Shown: positions 50,013-57,382 of the stretch, in pieces
Layout: each line of letters begins with the position of its first letter
Position numbering within the stretch: the first letter of the stretch is position 1
From: DATJFQ01 sp035495555
Lineage (GTDB): Bacteria; Acidobacteriota; Vicinamibacteria; Vicinamibacterales; 2-12-FULL-66-21
Direction: 5' to 3'
Length of the DNA: 64,000 nucleotides
Assembly (NCBI GenBank): GCA_035495555.1
Contig: DATJFQ010000022.1
Span: forward strand, 97,384 to 161,383
Program-made: the position numbers and the translations under genes
Notes under the pieces: generated by a model
The model's database searches: none
What the model was told of the DNA's origin: nothing
Seen by the model: the letters and a program-made list of their open reading frames with translations, nothing else

Positions 50013-50051
50013 GGTGCTCGGTGCAGGTGCTCGGTGCAGGTGCTCGGTGCT
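50013..50051 (+). repeat. Three copies of a 13-bp tandem repeat (GGTGCTCGGTGCA)
   Basis: Three adjacent copies, the last differing at one base, lie in the 100-bp gap between two converging genes. GTGCTTC units just before it look related. This is the third unrelated short tandem repeat in the window. Confidence 0.85.
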
Positions 50052-50072
50052 CGGTCCTGATGGCGCTGCTCA

Positions 50073-50867
50073 TTATCGGTGCAGGCCCTGCCACGCCGGC
50101 ACGCTGAGCTCGATTCTCCACAGCGGGCCCTGCGGGAAGAACTGCTGCTCGGCTGCCAGAAACGCCGGCGCGGTCCCCTCCAGGATCCAGACGTGCGCGT
50201 CAGCGGGTTGCTTGCCGACGAGCGGGGCGAGGAAGCCTTTGACGCCGCCGATGTGCGGTTTCAGCGTGTACTCGGTCACGCGCTGCTGCTGATCGTCTTT
50301 GGAAAATGCCTCCGGCCGCGCCGCCGTAATCTCCAGCGCGATGAGCTGCGGCTCCGGCGTGGCGACGACCATCGACAGCTGCTTGGGAGGCGCATCGCGA
50401 TCGACGTTCTTGAGCAGCACCGGGATCAGCCCGTTGGCGAGATCCGCGGGCAGCTCCATCCGCTTGTTCGCCGTCTTGTTCTTGCCATCGTCTGAGTAGG
50501 CGACCGTCACACGCTGCGCGGCGACGTCGATTGACATGTCGACCGGCGTGGGGAAGGACGGACCGTTCTGTCGGAGGCGATCGCGTATGAGCCGGAACGA
50601 CGAGCGCTGCGAGAATACGGCGGTCTCGTCGTAGAGCGATCCATCGAAGAAATGAAACGTCAGCCGCGAGGTCACGCGCGACGCTTGCGCGTTTTGAATC
50701 AAGTCACCACGCGCGATGTCTTTTCCGCCCTCGTCGCGCAGGACCAGGAATCCGTGAACGAGCCCTTCGGTGTGGCGCACCGGCACCAGCTCTGGCGGCG
50801 CGGATGCTGAGGTGGCCACCATCAATGCGATCAGTCCCCAAACGACTCGGCTCCAGGTCCAGGACAT
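50073..50867 (-). CDS. Secreted protein of unknown function
   Basis: The 264-residue product has a signal peptide (MSWTWSRVVWGLIALMVATSASA) and a beta-rich mature domain. Blocks such as SRLTFHFFDGSLYDETAVFSQ, NKRMELPADLANGLIPVLL and ITAARPEAFSKDDQQQRVTEY look like a single compact fold. An AGGAGG site precedes the ATG, and a good sigma-54 promoter candidate lies just upstream. No family or function was recognised; there are no cysteines or obvious catalytic motifs. Confidence 0.72.
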   Translation of the reverse strand: MSWTWSRVVWGLIALMVATSASAPPELVPVRHTEGLVHGFLVLRDEGGKDIARGDLIQNAQASRVTSRLTFHFFDGSLYDETAVFSQRSSFRLIRDRLRQNGPSFPTPVDMSIDVAAQRVTVAYSDDGKNKTANKRMELPADLANGLIPVLLKNVDRDAPPKQLSMVVATPEPQLIALEITAARPEAFSKDDQQQRVTEYTLKPHIGGVKGFLAPLVGKQPADAHVWILEGTAPAFLAAEQQFFPQGPLWRIELSVPAWQGLHR

Positions 50868-50892
50868 GCGGTTGCCTCCTGTAACGAGCAGC

Positions 50893-50907
50893 GCAAGGCC
50901 GCTGCCG
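50893..50907 (-). promoter_or_regulatory. Candidate sigma-54 promoter of the secreted-protein gene
   Basis: On the minus strand CGGCAGCGGCCTTGCG has GG-N10-GC, with GGCA and TTGC matching the consensus. The transcript would begin about 15 bases before ATG 50867, leaving room for the AGGAGG ribosome-binding site. Confidence 0.55.
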
Positions 50908-51060
50908 CCACGTCATCCCGCTTTCCCCCGCCAATTCCCGCCGCCCACTCACGGCCGAGTTACTGCACGCAGGAATTGTTTCGCGTCACGTATATGCGCC
51001 GACGTGCCCTCTTTTTGCATCGTTTCCTGCGCCGGCATGTGCGCTGGTCAGGAGAGTGTG

Positions 51061-51921
51061 ATGGCCGATATGACCGAACTCGTAGGATCGCAACAGTGGA
51101 TTGACAAGGCGGCCAAGCCCGTCGAGAAGGCTGTCCATGGCCTCTTCGAAAGTGAGGGCGGGCGCGTGGCAAAGGACACGCTCAACGGGACCTGGCTGGG
51201 CCACCCGCTGCACCCTGTCCTGACGGACGTGCCGATCGGCGCCTGGATGATGGCGCAGGTCTTCGACGGGATCGACGCCGCGTGCGACAGCAATCGCTAC
51301 GCGGACGCCGCGCGCGTCTGTATCCTGACAGGGCTCGCCGGCGCTGTCGGTGCCGCCATTACCGGCCTCACCGACTGGAGCGACACCGGCGGAGCGTCGC
51401 GGCGGCTCGGCTTCGTCCACGGCCTCGTCAACGTGACCGCGACGACGCTGTTCCTGACCTCGGCGCTGCTGCGGCGGCGCGAGCGCACGAGCGGCGCGGT
51501 TGCCGCCTCGACGGCGGGGTTTGCAACGGCGATGGTCGGCGCGTATCTCGGCGGCGGCCTGGTGTATCAGCAAACGATCGGGCCGAACCACGCCCTTCCA
51601 AACGACGTCCCCGACGGCTTCACGCGTACGATTCCCGCGAGCGAGCTGGCCGAAGGTGCGATGCGCCGCGTGATCCTCGGCGACACGCCGGTCGTGCTCA
51701 TCCGCGATCAGGGACGCATTTGCGCGCTGTCGGAGCGCTGCGCGCATCAGGGCGGCCCGCTCTCCCAGGGCGAATTGAGAGACGGCGTGATCCACTGCCC
51801 GTGGCACGACTCGCAGTACCGCGTCGAAGACGGCTCGCTCGTGCACGGCCCGTCGACGTTCGATCAGCCATGCTTCGATACGCGCATCGTTGATGGTTAT
51901 ATCGAGGTCAAGGCGCAGTAA
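51061..51921 (+). CDS. DUF2231 membrane domain fused to a Rieske [2Fe-2S] domain
   Basis: From ATG 51061 (GGAGAG upstream) the 286-residue protein has a cytoplasmic N-terminal arm. A DUF2231 four-helix membrane domain follows (about 40-170, with HPLHPVLTDVPIGAWM as its hallmark and conserved His). The C-terminal Rieske domain (about 190-286) has ligands in CAHQGG and CPWHDS. The DUF2231 histidines may bind haem, so the fusion could move electrons between haem and a 2Fe-2S cluster across one membrane. Its partner and direction are unknown. A longer frame to 50770 runs through antisense sequence and was discarded. Confidence 0.88.
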   Translation: MADMTELVGSQQWIDKAAKPVEKAVHGLFESEGGRVAKDTLNGTWLGHPLHPVLTDVPIGAWMMAQVFDGIDAACDSNRYADAARVCILTGLAGAVGAAITGLTDWSDTGGASRRLGFVHGLVNVTATTLFLTSALLRRRERTSGAVAASTAGFATAMVGAYLGGGLVYQQTIGPNHALPNDVPDGFTRTIPASELAEGAMRRVILGDTPVVLIRDQGRICALSERCAHQGGPLSQGELRDGVIHCPWHDSQYRVEDGSLVHGPSTFDQPCFDTRIVDGYIEVKAQ

Positions 51922-51959
51922 CTCGAAGCCCCGAACACGTGGAGGCTGGCGTCAGCCCG

Positions 51960-54662
51960 TCACTCCGATCGCAGTGCCGCGAGGGGGCTGACGCGCAGCG
52001 CTCGTGCAGCCGGTACCGCGCATGAGACGAGCGCGACGGTGAATACGGCGAGAACCGCGACCGCGTACGTCGTGAGATCGGTGCCGGAAACGCCGAGCAC
52101 CTCTGTTGCCAGCGCGCGCGACGTCCAGTAGGACAGCAGCAGCCCGATGGCCAGACCGAGGCACACGGGCCAGAGGCCGCCACGCATGACGTCGCTGAGA
52201 ATGCGCGTCGCTGGAGCCCCGAGGGCACGCCGGATACCGATTTCAGGAGTACGTGTGGCGACCGTATACGCGAGAACCCCGTAAATGCCGCCCGCGCCAA
52301 GCAGGATGCCGACGATCGCAAAGACCACCAGAAGTGTGGTCGTGAAGCGCGGCCGCGCAACGGACTGGTCCAGGACAGCGTCCATCGACTCGATGTCGAA
52401 CAGCGGGAGCCGGGGATCGAGATCGTGCACCACCGAACGGAGCGCTGCGATTGCGGCATCGGGCGAACCCGAGACGCGAATCACGATCGCCATCTGGCGG
52501 TATGGTCCCTCGCCCATGCTCGGAACCTGCGGCTGCGCGATGTAGTAGGTCGGCCGCGGCGCGGCCTCGAGCCCCACGTCGTGCACGTCGCCAATGACGC
52601 CGACGATCGTCATCCATCCTGCCGGCGCCGTCACGCCTTTGACGCGGATCCGGTGTCCGATCGGGTTCCGACCAGGGAAGAATCGCTTCGCCATCGTATC
52701 GCTGATGACCGTGACCATCATGCTGCGCGCGTCATCCTGTGACCGGAAGAACCGTCCCCGCTCCACTGGAATGCCCACGGTGCGCGCGTAATCCCGCCGA
52801 GCGATCACGGCCGCCGCGTTCCACGCCATCTCGCCGGCAGGAGGCGCGGGACGTCCTTCGATCTCGAAATCCCACACGCCGGCCTCGTTCAGGAGGGGTA
52901 CGTTGCTCGCCGCGGAGGCCCCGGCGACGCCGGGCGCTCGCCGAAGCCGGTCGAGGACGGACGAGTACAATGCCTCGACCTGCTCGGCAGCCGGGTAATC
53001 GCGCGAGGGCAGCGCGATGCTTGCGGTGACGAGGCCGGCTGGACGGAAGCCCGGATCGGTTGCGAGCAGCCGGTTGAAGCCGCGCAGCATGACGCCCGCG
53101 CCGAGCACCAGCACGACGCTCAACGCGACTTCCGCAGCGACGAGCGCCCGACGAACGCGCTGGCGGCCGCCAGCCGCCGTGGTCGCGTGACTGCTCTCGC
53201 GCAATGTGCCGCGCGCGGCGGCAGCAGCGCCGCGCAGTGCGGGAAGCACCCCGCTAATCCCCGCGGTCGCCATCGAGATCGCCAGGGCAAACGCGGGGAC
53301 GCGGCCGTCGATCGCAATTTCGCTTGAACGCGGGATGCTCGACGGATCCACGGCGAGCAGCCCGCGAACGCCGATCCACGCGAGCAGCAGCCCGAGCGTA
53401 CCGCCAAAAAGCGAGAGAATGCCCGCCTCTGCGAGCGTGAGCCGGATCAGCTCTCCCCGTCGCGCGCCGAGCGCGGCGCGGATCGACATCTCACGGGTGC
53501 GCCCTTCGCCGCGGCTCATGAGGACGCCCGCCAGATTGGCGCATCCGATCAACACAACGAAAGCGGTCGCCACCAGGAGCGCTAACAACGCGGGGCGGAC
53601 GCTTCCCACAGTGTCGTCGAGCAACGGCCGGATGAACAGGTAGTGACCCGTGTGGACGTCCGGATATCGAGCCTTCCAGCCTGCCATGATCGTCGCGAGC
53701 TCGGCCCGCGCCTGCTGCAGCGAGACTCCCTCGCGCAGCCGCCCGATGGCCCGAAGCGAATGACTCTTCCGGCTGCCCGGGGACGCGGGATCGATCCCGA
53801 GCGGAATCCAAATGCTCGTGGAGGTACTGGGATACGTGAACCCGGGCGGCATCACGCCCACGATCGTCGTCTCTTCGCCGTTGAGCGGCACCGTCCGACC
53901 GACGATGTCTGGATCGGCGCCGAAGCGGGATCGCCAATAGCCGGCCGACAGCATCGCGACCCTCGCGTGCTGGGGCCGATCCTCGTCCGGCGTGAAAGTG
54001 CGGCCGCGTTCCGGCGATACCCGCAGCAGCGAGAAGAAATTGCCGGTCACTGCGGCGGCGGGCACGCGATCGGGCTCGGCTCCGCCGCCGCGAACCGTAA
54101 CGGTGATCGGCTGCCACGCGGCCACGCCACCGAGCGTCTGCGTCTCGCGCCGATAATCCACGACTTCTGGCGCGGACAAAACGAACCGCGGATAGTTGAA
54201 GCCGCTCTCAGGATCGAAACGGCCCCAGATCGCGACGAGATTGCCGCTCTGCGGGAGGTGCAATGGTTCGAGAAGAACCGAGTTGACGACGGTGAAGACC
54301 GCGGTCGTCGCGCCGATTCCGACCGCCAGTGTCATGACGAGAAAACTGGTCAAGAGCGGCTGCCCGCGCAGCGCGCGCGCGGCGTGCCGGAGATCCCGCG
54401 TGAGGTGCAGCATCGCACGTCCCTCCCGGCGTACTGGATACATGGGCGCCGAGCCCGCGAACGAGCTGCGGCGATGCTCTGCGATTGCGGACGTGAGGAG
54501 ATTCGGGACGGTCCTCACCAGGAGCCACGTGCGATCGCGGCTCCGTTGCGTATTCCGCCAGTGATGCTCGAAATCCTCGAGCATCTCACGCGCGTACTTC
54601 TCGCGGAAAGGCGCGGGAAAGGCGCGGAGCGCGGCACGAACGACGAGAGGCCCGACGCGCAT
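51960..54662 (-). CDS. FtsX-like ABC permease of the acidobacterial ADOP type
   Basis: The 900-residue protein has two repeats, each with a MacB-type periplasmic domain and an FtsX-like membrane domain: MTLAVGIGATTAVFTVVNSVLLEPL begins the first, and VFAIVGILLGAGGIYGVLAYTVATRTPEIGIRRALGA lies in the second. Eight hydrophobic segments are spread accordingly. An N-terminal 80-residue cytoplasmic extension (AFREKYAREMLEDF-like) is typical of the duplicated orphan permeases abundant in Acidobacteria. No ATPase gene accompanies it, also typical. The PadR gene ends one base before its ATG. The transported substrate is unknown. Confidence 0.92.
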   Translation of the reverse strand: MRVGPLVVRAALRAFPAPFREKYAREMLEDFEHHWRNTQRSRDRTWLLVRTVPNLLTSAIAEHRRSSFAGSAPMYPVRREGRAMLHLTRDLRHAARALRGQPLLTSFLVMTLAVGIGATTAVFTVVNSVLLEPLHLPQSGNLVAIWGRFDPESGFNYPRFVLSAPEVVDYRRETQTLGGVAAWQPITVTVRGGGAEPDRVPAAAVTGNFFSLLRVSPERGRTFTPDEDRPQHARVAMLSAGYWRSRFGADPDIVGRTVPLNGEETTIVGVMPPGFTYPSTSTSIWIPLGIDPASPGSRKSHSLRAIGRLREGVSLQQARAELATIMAGWKARYPDVHTGHYLFIRPLLDDTVGSVRPALLALLVATAFVVLIGCANLAGVLMSRGEGRTREMSIRAALGARRGELIRLTLAEAGILSLFGGTLGLLLAWIGVRGLLAVDPSSIPRSSEIAIDGRVPAFALAISMATAGISGVLPALRGAAAAARGTLRESSHATTAAGGRQRVRRALVAAEVALSVVLVLGAGVMLRGFNRLLATDPGFRPAGLVTASIALPSRDYPAAEQVEALYSSVLDRLRRAPGVAGASAASNVPLLNEAGVWDFEIEGRPAPPAGEMAWNAAAVIARRDYARTVGIPVERGRFFRSQDDARSMMVTVISDTMAKRFFPGRNPIGHRIRVKGVTAPAGWMTIVGVIGDVHDVGLEAAPRPTYYIAQPQVPSMGEGPYRQMAIVIRVSGSPDAAIAALRSVVHDLDPRLPLFDIESMDAVLDQSVARPRFTTTLLVVFAIVGILLGAGGIYGVLAYTVATRTPEIGIRRALGAPATRILSDVMRGGLWPVCLGLAIGLLLSYWTSRALATEVLGVSGTDLTTYAVAVLAVFTVALVSCAVPAARALRVSPLAALRSE

Positions 54663-54663
54663 G

Positions 54664-55011
54664 TCACTTCCGCCGTGGGACGAGCAGGCGCTGCGCTCTC
54701 GCGGTGCGGATCAGGCCTTCCAGCCTCCGTGCTTCCGCTCCGGCGACCGCACGGCCGAGCGCCGTCAACTGATAGTAGCGACGCCGCGCGTCGGGGCGCG
54801 ATTCGTCACGCCGGGGTTCTGTCTCCTCGATCAATCCGTCCGAGCTGAGGCGGGCGAGAATCCGGTACAGCGACCCGAGTTCGAGACGCACGTCGTCGCG
54901 GGTGCCCTCGACGGGCGTCGCCAGACCGTACGCATGCTTCGGACCGGCGGCGAGGTCGAGAAGCACCTGAAAGTCGAGGGGCGGCAACGGCAGGAATGTT
55001 CGAGGATCCAC
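54664..55011 (-). CDS. PadR-family transcriptional regulator
   Basis: The 115-residue winged-helix protein has FQVLLDLAAGPKHAYGLATPVEG, LELGSLYRILARLSSDGLIEE and RRYYQLTALGRAVAGAEARRL, the PadR pattern. I chose GTG 55011: a TTGACA...GACAAT promoter ends just before it, so the message would be almost leaderless. A TTG at 55029 lies inside the promoter. It is co-transcribed with the FtsX-like permease, a standard acidobacterial pair in which PadR represses the operon. Confidence 0.88.
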   Translation of the reverse strand: MDPRTFLPLPPLDFQVLLDLAAGPKHAYGLATPVEGTRDDVRLELGSLYRILARLSSDGLIEETEPRRDESRPDARRRYYQLTALGRAVAGAEARRLEGLIRTARAQRLLVPRRK

Positions 55012-55056
55012 CGTCGAATTGTCTGTCAACTACATATAAGCTGTCAACAGACAGCT
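55012..55056 (-). promoter_or_regulatory. Promoter and palindromic operator of the PadR-permease operon
   Basis: On the minus strand TTGACA (-35) is followed after about 17 bases by a GACAAT -10 box. Bases 55039-55056 form a perfect dyad, AGCTGTC and GACAGCT around four bases, overlapping the -35 box, and TTGACAG occurs twice. PadR autorepression is the likely role. Confidence 0.6.
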
Positions 55057-55081
55057 ACGCGCGCGCCGGGCAGACCGTCGA

Positions 55082-56227
55082 TCAGGCGCGCGCGAGCGAG
55101 AGCTGGAAGGAAAACGTCGACCCCTGCCCTTCGACGCTGGTAACGGTGATGTTTGCGTCGTACAGCTTGAGCAGCTTTCGGACGATCGCCAGGCCGAATC
55201 CCGTCCCGCCGTACCGCTGGCCGATGTCGTCGCTCGCCTGGGCGAACTCGTCGAAGATGTGGGTGAGGCGCTCCGCCGGGATACCGATTCCCGTATCGCT
55301 CACGACGAATTCGACGAGGACGCGGTCCGCGGCAATCTCCGAGGCCGATACGAGGACGGACACGTAGCCGCGCTCGGTGAACTTCACCGCGTTCGTGGCC
55401 AGGTTCGTCAGGACCTGTTCGATGATGCGGCGGTCCGCGTTCAACGACGAGGGAATGCGGTCGTCGTACGCGAAGATGACCGAGAGTCCCGGTTTGCGCG
55501 TAGCGGCCAGCCGGGTCGAGGACACGACGCCCTCGACCATGGCGCGGAGGTCGAGCGGCTGCTCGACCAGTGCCGTCCGTCCGGCATCCATCCGGTTCGA
55601 CTGGAGGATCGAGTTCAGCAGCGCCACGGCTTGCGACGTCGACGACTGGATGACCTGCAGGAAGCGGTCTTGATCCGGCGAGACGCCGGTGCGCCGCAGG
55701 AGTTCGGCGGCGGTGACCACCGCACCCAGCGGGGCGCGGACGTCATGGCTGATCATGTTGATGAGTTCCGTCCGAGCATCCGCGGCGCGCTGCGCCTCGT
55801 CGCGCGCCGCCAGGATCTCCCGCTCGTAACGGCGTCTTTCGGTCGCGTCGAAGACGACGATGCGCCTGATCGCCTCCGTTTGGTCCGGCGTCCAGCGGTC
55901 GGAGACGTTCACCAGTGCCGGCAGGACGCGCGCATCGGCGCACACGATATCCAGCGCGATCTCTTTGACGGAACCCTGCATCGCGAGGAGCGGCCGCAGG
56001 TGGGTCTCGAAAAACAATCGTCCGCCGGCCGTCAGCAGTTGAGGAAAGTGCTGCTGCAGAAGACCCGCCGCCTCATATCCGGTCCATTCGACGAACGTCG
56101 CGTTCACCTTCAGGATGACTCCCGATTGCGTCGTCGACAGGTATCCGCAGGGTGCGTGCTCGTACAGATCCAGCGGATCCTCGTCGAGCAGCGCCGCAAT
56201 GCGGCTGTCGCGTTCCGGCACCGTCAC
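55082..56227 (-). CDS. Soluble PAS-domain histidine kinase coupled to RsbQ-like hydrolase
   Basis: From GTG 56227, overlapping the hydrolase stop (GTGA), the 381-residue kinase has a PAS domain (about 15-135: APCGYLSTTQSGVILKVNATFVEWTGYE), a HisKA domain with MISHDVRAPLGAVVTAAELLRR, and a complete ATPase domain (NLATNAVKFTERG, SDTGIGIP and GTGFGLAIVRKLL). No membrane segment is present. Translational coupling to an RsbQ-like protein suggests that its PAS domain receives the small molecule made or bound by that hydrolase, as RsbP does. No response regulator gene is adjacent. Confidence 0.9.
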   Translation of the reverse strand: MTVPERDSRIAALLDEDPLDLYEHAPCGYLSTTQSGVILKVNATFVEWTGYEAAGLLQQHFPQLLTAGGRLFFETHLRPLLAMQGSVKEIALDIVCADARVLPALVNVSDRWTPDQTEAIRRIVVFDATERRRYEREILAARDEAQRAADARTELINMISHDVRAPLGAVVTAAELLRRTGVSPDQDRFLQVIQSSTSQAVALLNSILQSNRMDAGRTALVEQPLDLRAMVEGVVSSTRLAATRKPGLSVIFAYDDRIPSSLNADRRIIEQVLTNLATNAVKFTERGYVSVLVSASEIAADRVLVEFVVSDTGIGIPAERLTHIFDEFAQASDDIGQRYGGTGFGLAIVRKLLKLYDANITVTSVEGQGSTFSFQLSLARA

Positions 56228-57027
56228 CGCCGTCGTTGCAGGAAGGCGCGCATCGCGGCGATGGTCTCGTCTGGCGCGCTGAGGTGAGGGCAGTGGCCGG
56301 TGGCGTGCAGCAGCACGAACTCGCTGTCCGGCAGGTGCTGGTGCACGTATCGGCCCACGGTGATCGGAGCGATCGCATCTTCGGAGCACTGGAGCACGAG
56401 GCAGTGCTGTCGCACGGACGCGAGGTCGAGACGGTTATCGGAGAGAAAGCAGGCTTTCGCGAATTCAGTCGCGATCGCGGGATCGGTGCGGCAGAAGCTC
56501 TCGGTCAGCTCTTCGCCGAGCGATGGACGGTCGGGCCGTCCCATGATCACGGGCGCCATCGTTCTCGACCACGCGACGTAGTTGCTGGCGAGCGCATCGA
56601 GCAGCCCTTCGATGTCCTGCCGCTCGAAGCCGCCTATATAGCCGCTCTCGTTGATGTACCGGGGCGACGGCCCGATCATGACGAGGTCGTCGAAGCGATC
56701 GGGCTCCCGATTCGCGGCAAGGACGCCAATTATCGAGCTCACCGAGTGTCCGACGAACACGCCGTGCTCGATCTCCAGCTCGCGGCAGATCTCCAGGACG
56801 TCTGACGCGTACGCGTCGAGACGCCCGTACTTTCGCGGATCCGACGGCGTCGCCGCACCGCCGTGGCCCGCGTAATCGAACGAGATCACCCGGTAGTCCG
56901 GTTCGAACGCCGGCGCCACGAACCGCCACATGGTTTGATCGCAGCCGAAGCCGTGAGCGAACACGAGCGGCACGGATCCCTGGCCACTTATCCGCACATT
57001 CAGTCTGGAACGCGCCGATTCGATCAC
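56224..57027 (-). CDS. RsbQ-like alpha/beta hydrolase
   Basis: The 267-residue protein follows Bacillus RsbQ closely: AHGFGCDQTMWRFVAPAF, FDYAGHG, nucleophile VGHSVSS (Ser95), FCRTDPAIATEFAKACFLSDNR, then LQCSEDAIAP (Asp) and ATGHCPHLSAPDETI (His). The triad is intact. RsbQ is the sensor hydrolase required for the energy-stress phosphatase RsbP and is related to plant KAI2/D14 receptors. Here the downstream partner is a PAS histidine kinase instead of a phosphatase. The ligand is unknown. Confidence 0.9.
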   Translation of the reverse strand: MIESARSRLNVRISGQGSVPLVFAHGFGCDQTMWRFVAPAFEPDYRVISFDYAGHGGAATPSDPRKYGRLDAYASDVLEICRELEIEHGVFVGHSVSSIIGVLAANREPDRFDDLVMIGPSPRYINESGYIGGFERQDIEGLLDALASNYVAWSRTMAPVIMGRPDRPSLGEELTESFCRTDPAIATEFAKACFLSDNRLDLASVRQHCLVLQCSEDAIAPITVGRYVHQHLPDSEFVLLHATGHCPHLSAPDETIAAMRAFLQRRR

Positions 57028-57133
57028 AGATTTCCGATCATGCCACAGGGCGGCAACTCAGCCATCAGACGGTGCCCGTTTCATGACGAAATGCGCGGCC
57101 ACGCGAAGGAAGACATAATGACAGGCGACTTGG

Positions 57134-57149
57134 CGGTTCGGATCTTGCG
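57134..57149 (+). promoter_or_regulatory. Candidate sigma-54 promoter of the small membrane gene
   Basis: CGGTTCGGATCTTGCG has GG-N10-GC with an intact TTGC box. The start point would fall only two bases before ATG 57162, so the message would be leaderless if this is real. Confidence 0.35.
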
Positions 57150-57161
57150 GTAGACATCATC

Positions 57162-57353
57162 ATGGAATACGGCATCAGTTCCGGCGCGCAGGACGGCTTT
57201 CTGCGGCAACTCTGGTTCGGCATCTGGAACTTCGTGGGCGGGGGGCTGGTGGCCGCGGGATTTGGCGTTGCGATCGCGGTGATCTGCCTCGTGATCGGAC
57301 TGGTGCTGCGCGCGCTGCTCGAGGCGGCGCAGTGGCTCTTTGGACTGTTCTGA
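57162..57353 (+). CDS. Small membrane protein, unknown function
   Basis: The 63-residue frame contains one long or two short hydrophobic helices (about 20-60, with LVAAGFGVAIAVICLVIGLVL). It lies between the RsbQ-like gene and the convergent DmpR-like regulator. No family was recognised. The ribosome-binding site is weak. The hydrophobic pattern and lack of a better overlapping gene support it as real, but only moderately. Confidence 0.5.
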   Translation: MEYGISSGAQDGFLRQLWFGIWNFVGGGLVAAGFGVAIAVICLVIGLVLRALLEAAQWLFGLF

Positions 57354-57382
57354 GGCCGAACAGCCGCGCCTTCCGGCGACCG

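Noticed and set aside
51023..51046. Sigma-54 promoter for the DUF2231-Rieske gene
   Set aside because: A TTGCA box is present, but the -24 dinucleotide is TG instead of GG.
50770..51060. A longer N-terminus for the DUF2231-Rieske protein
   Set aside because: The extension overlaps the promoter and start of the divergent secreted-protein gene. ATG 51061 has a good ribosome-binding site.
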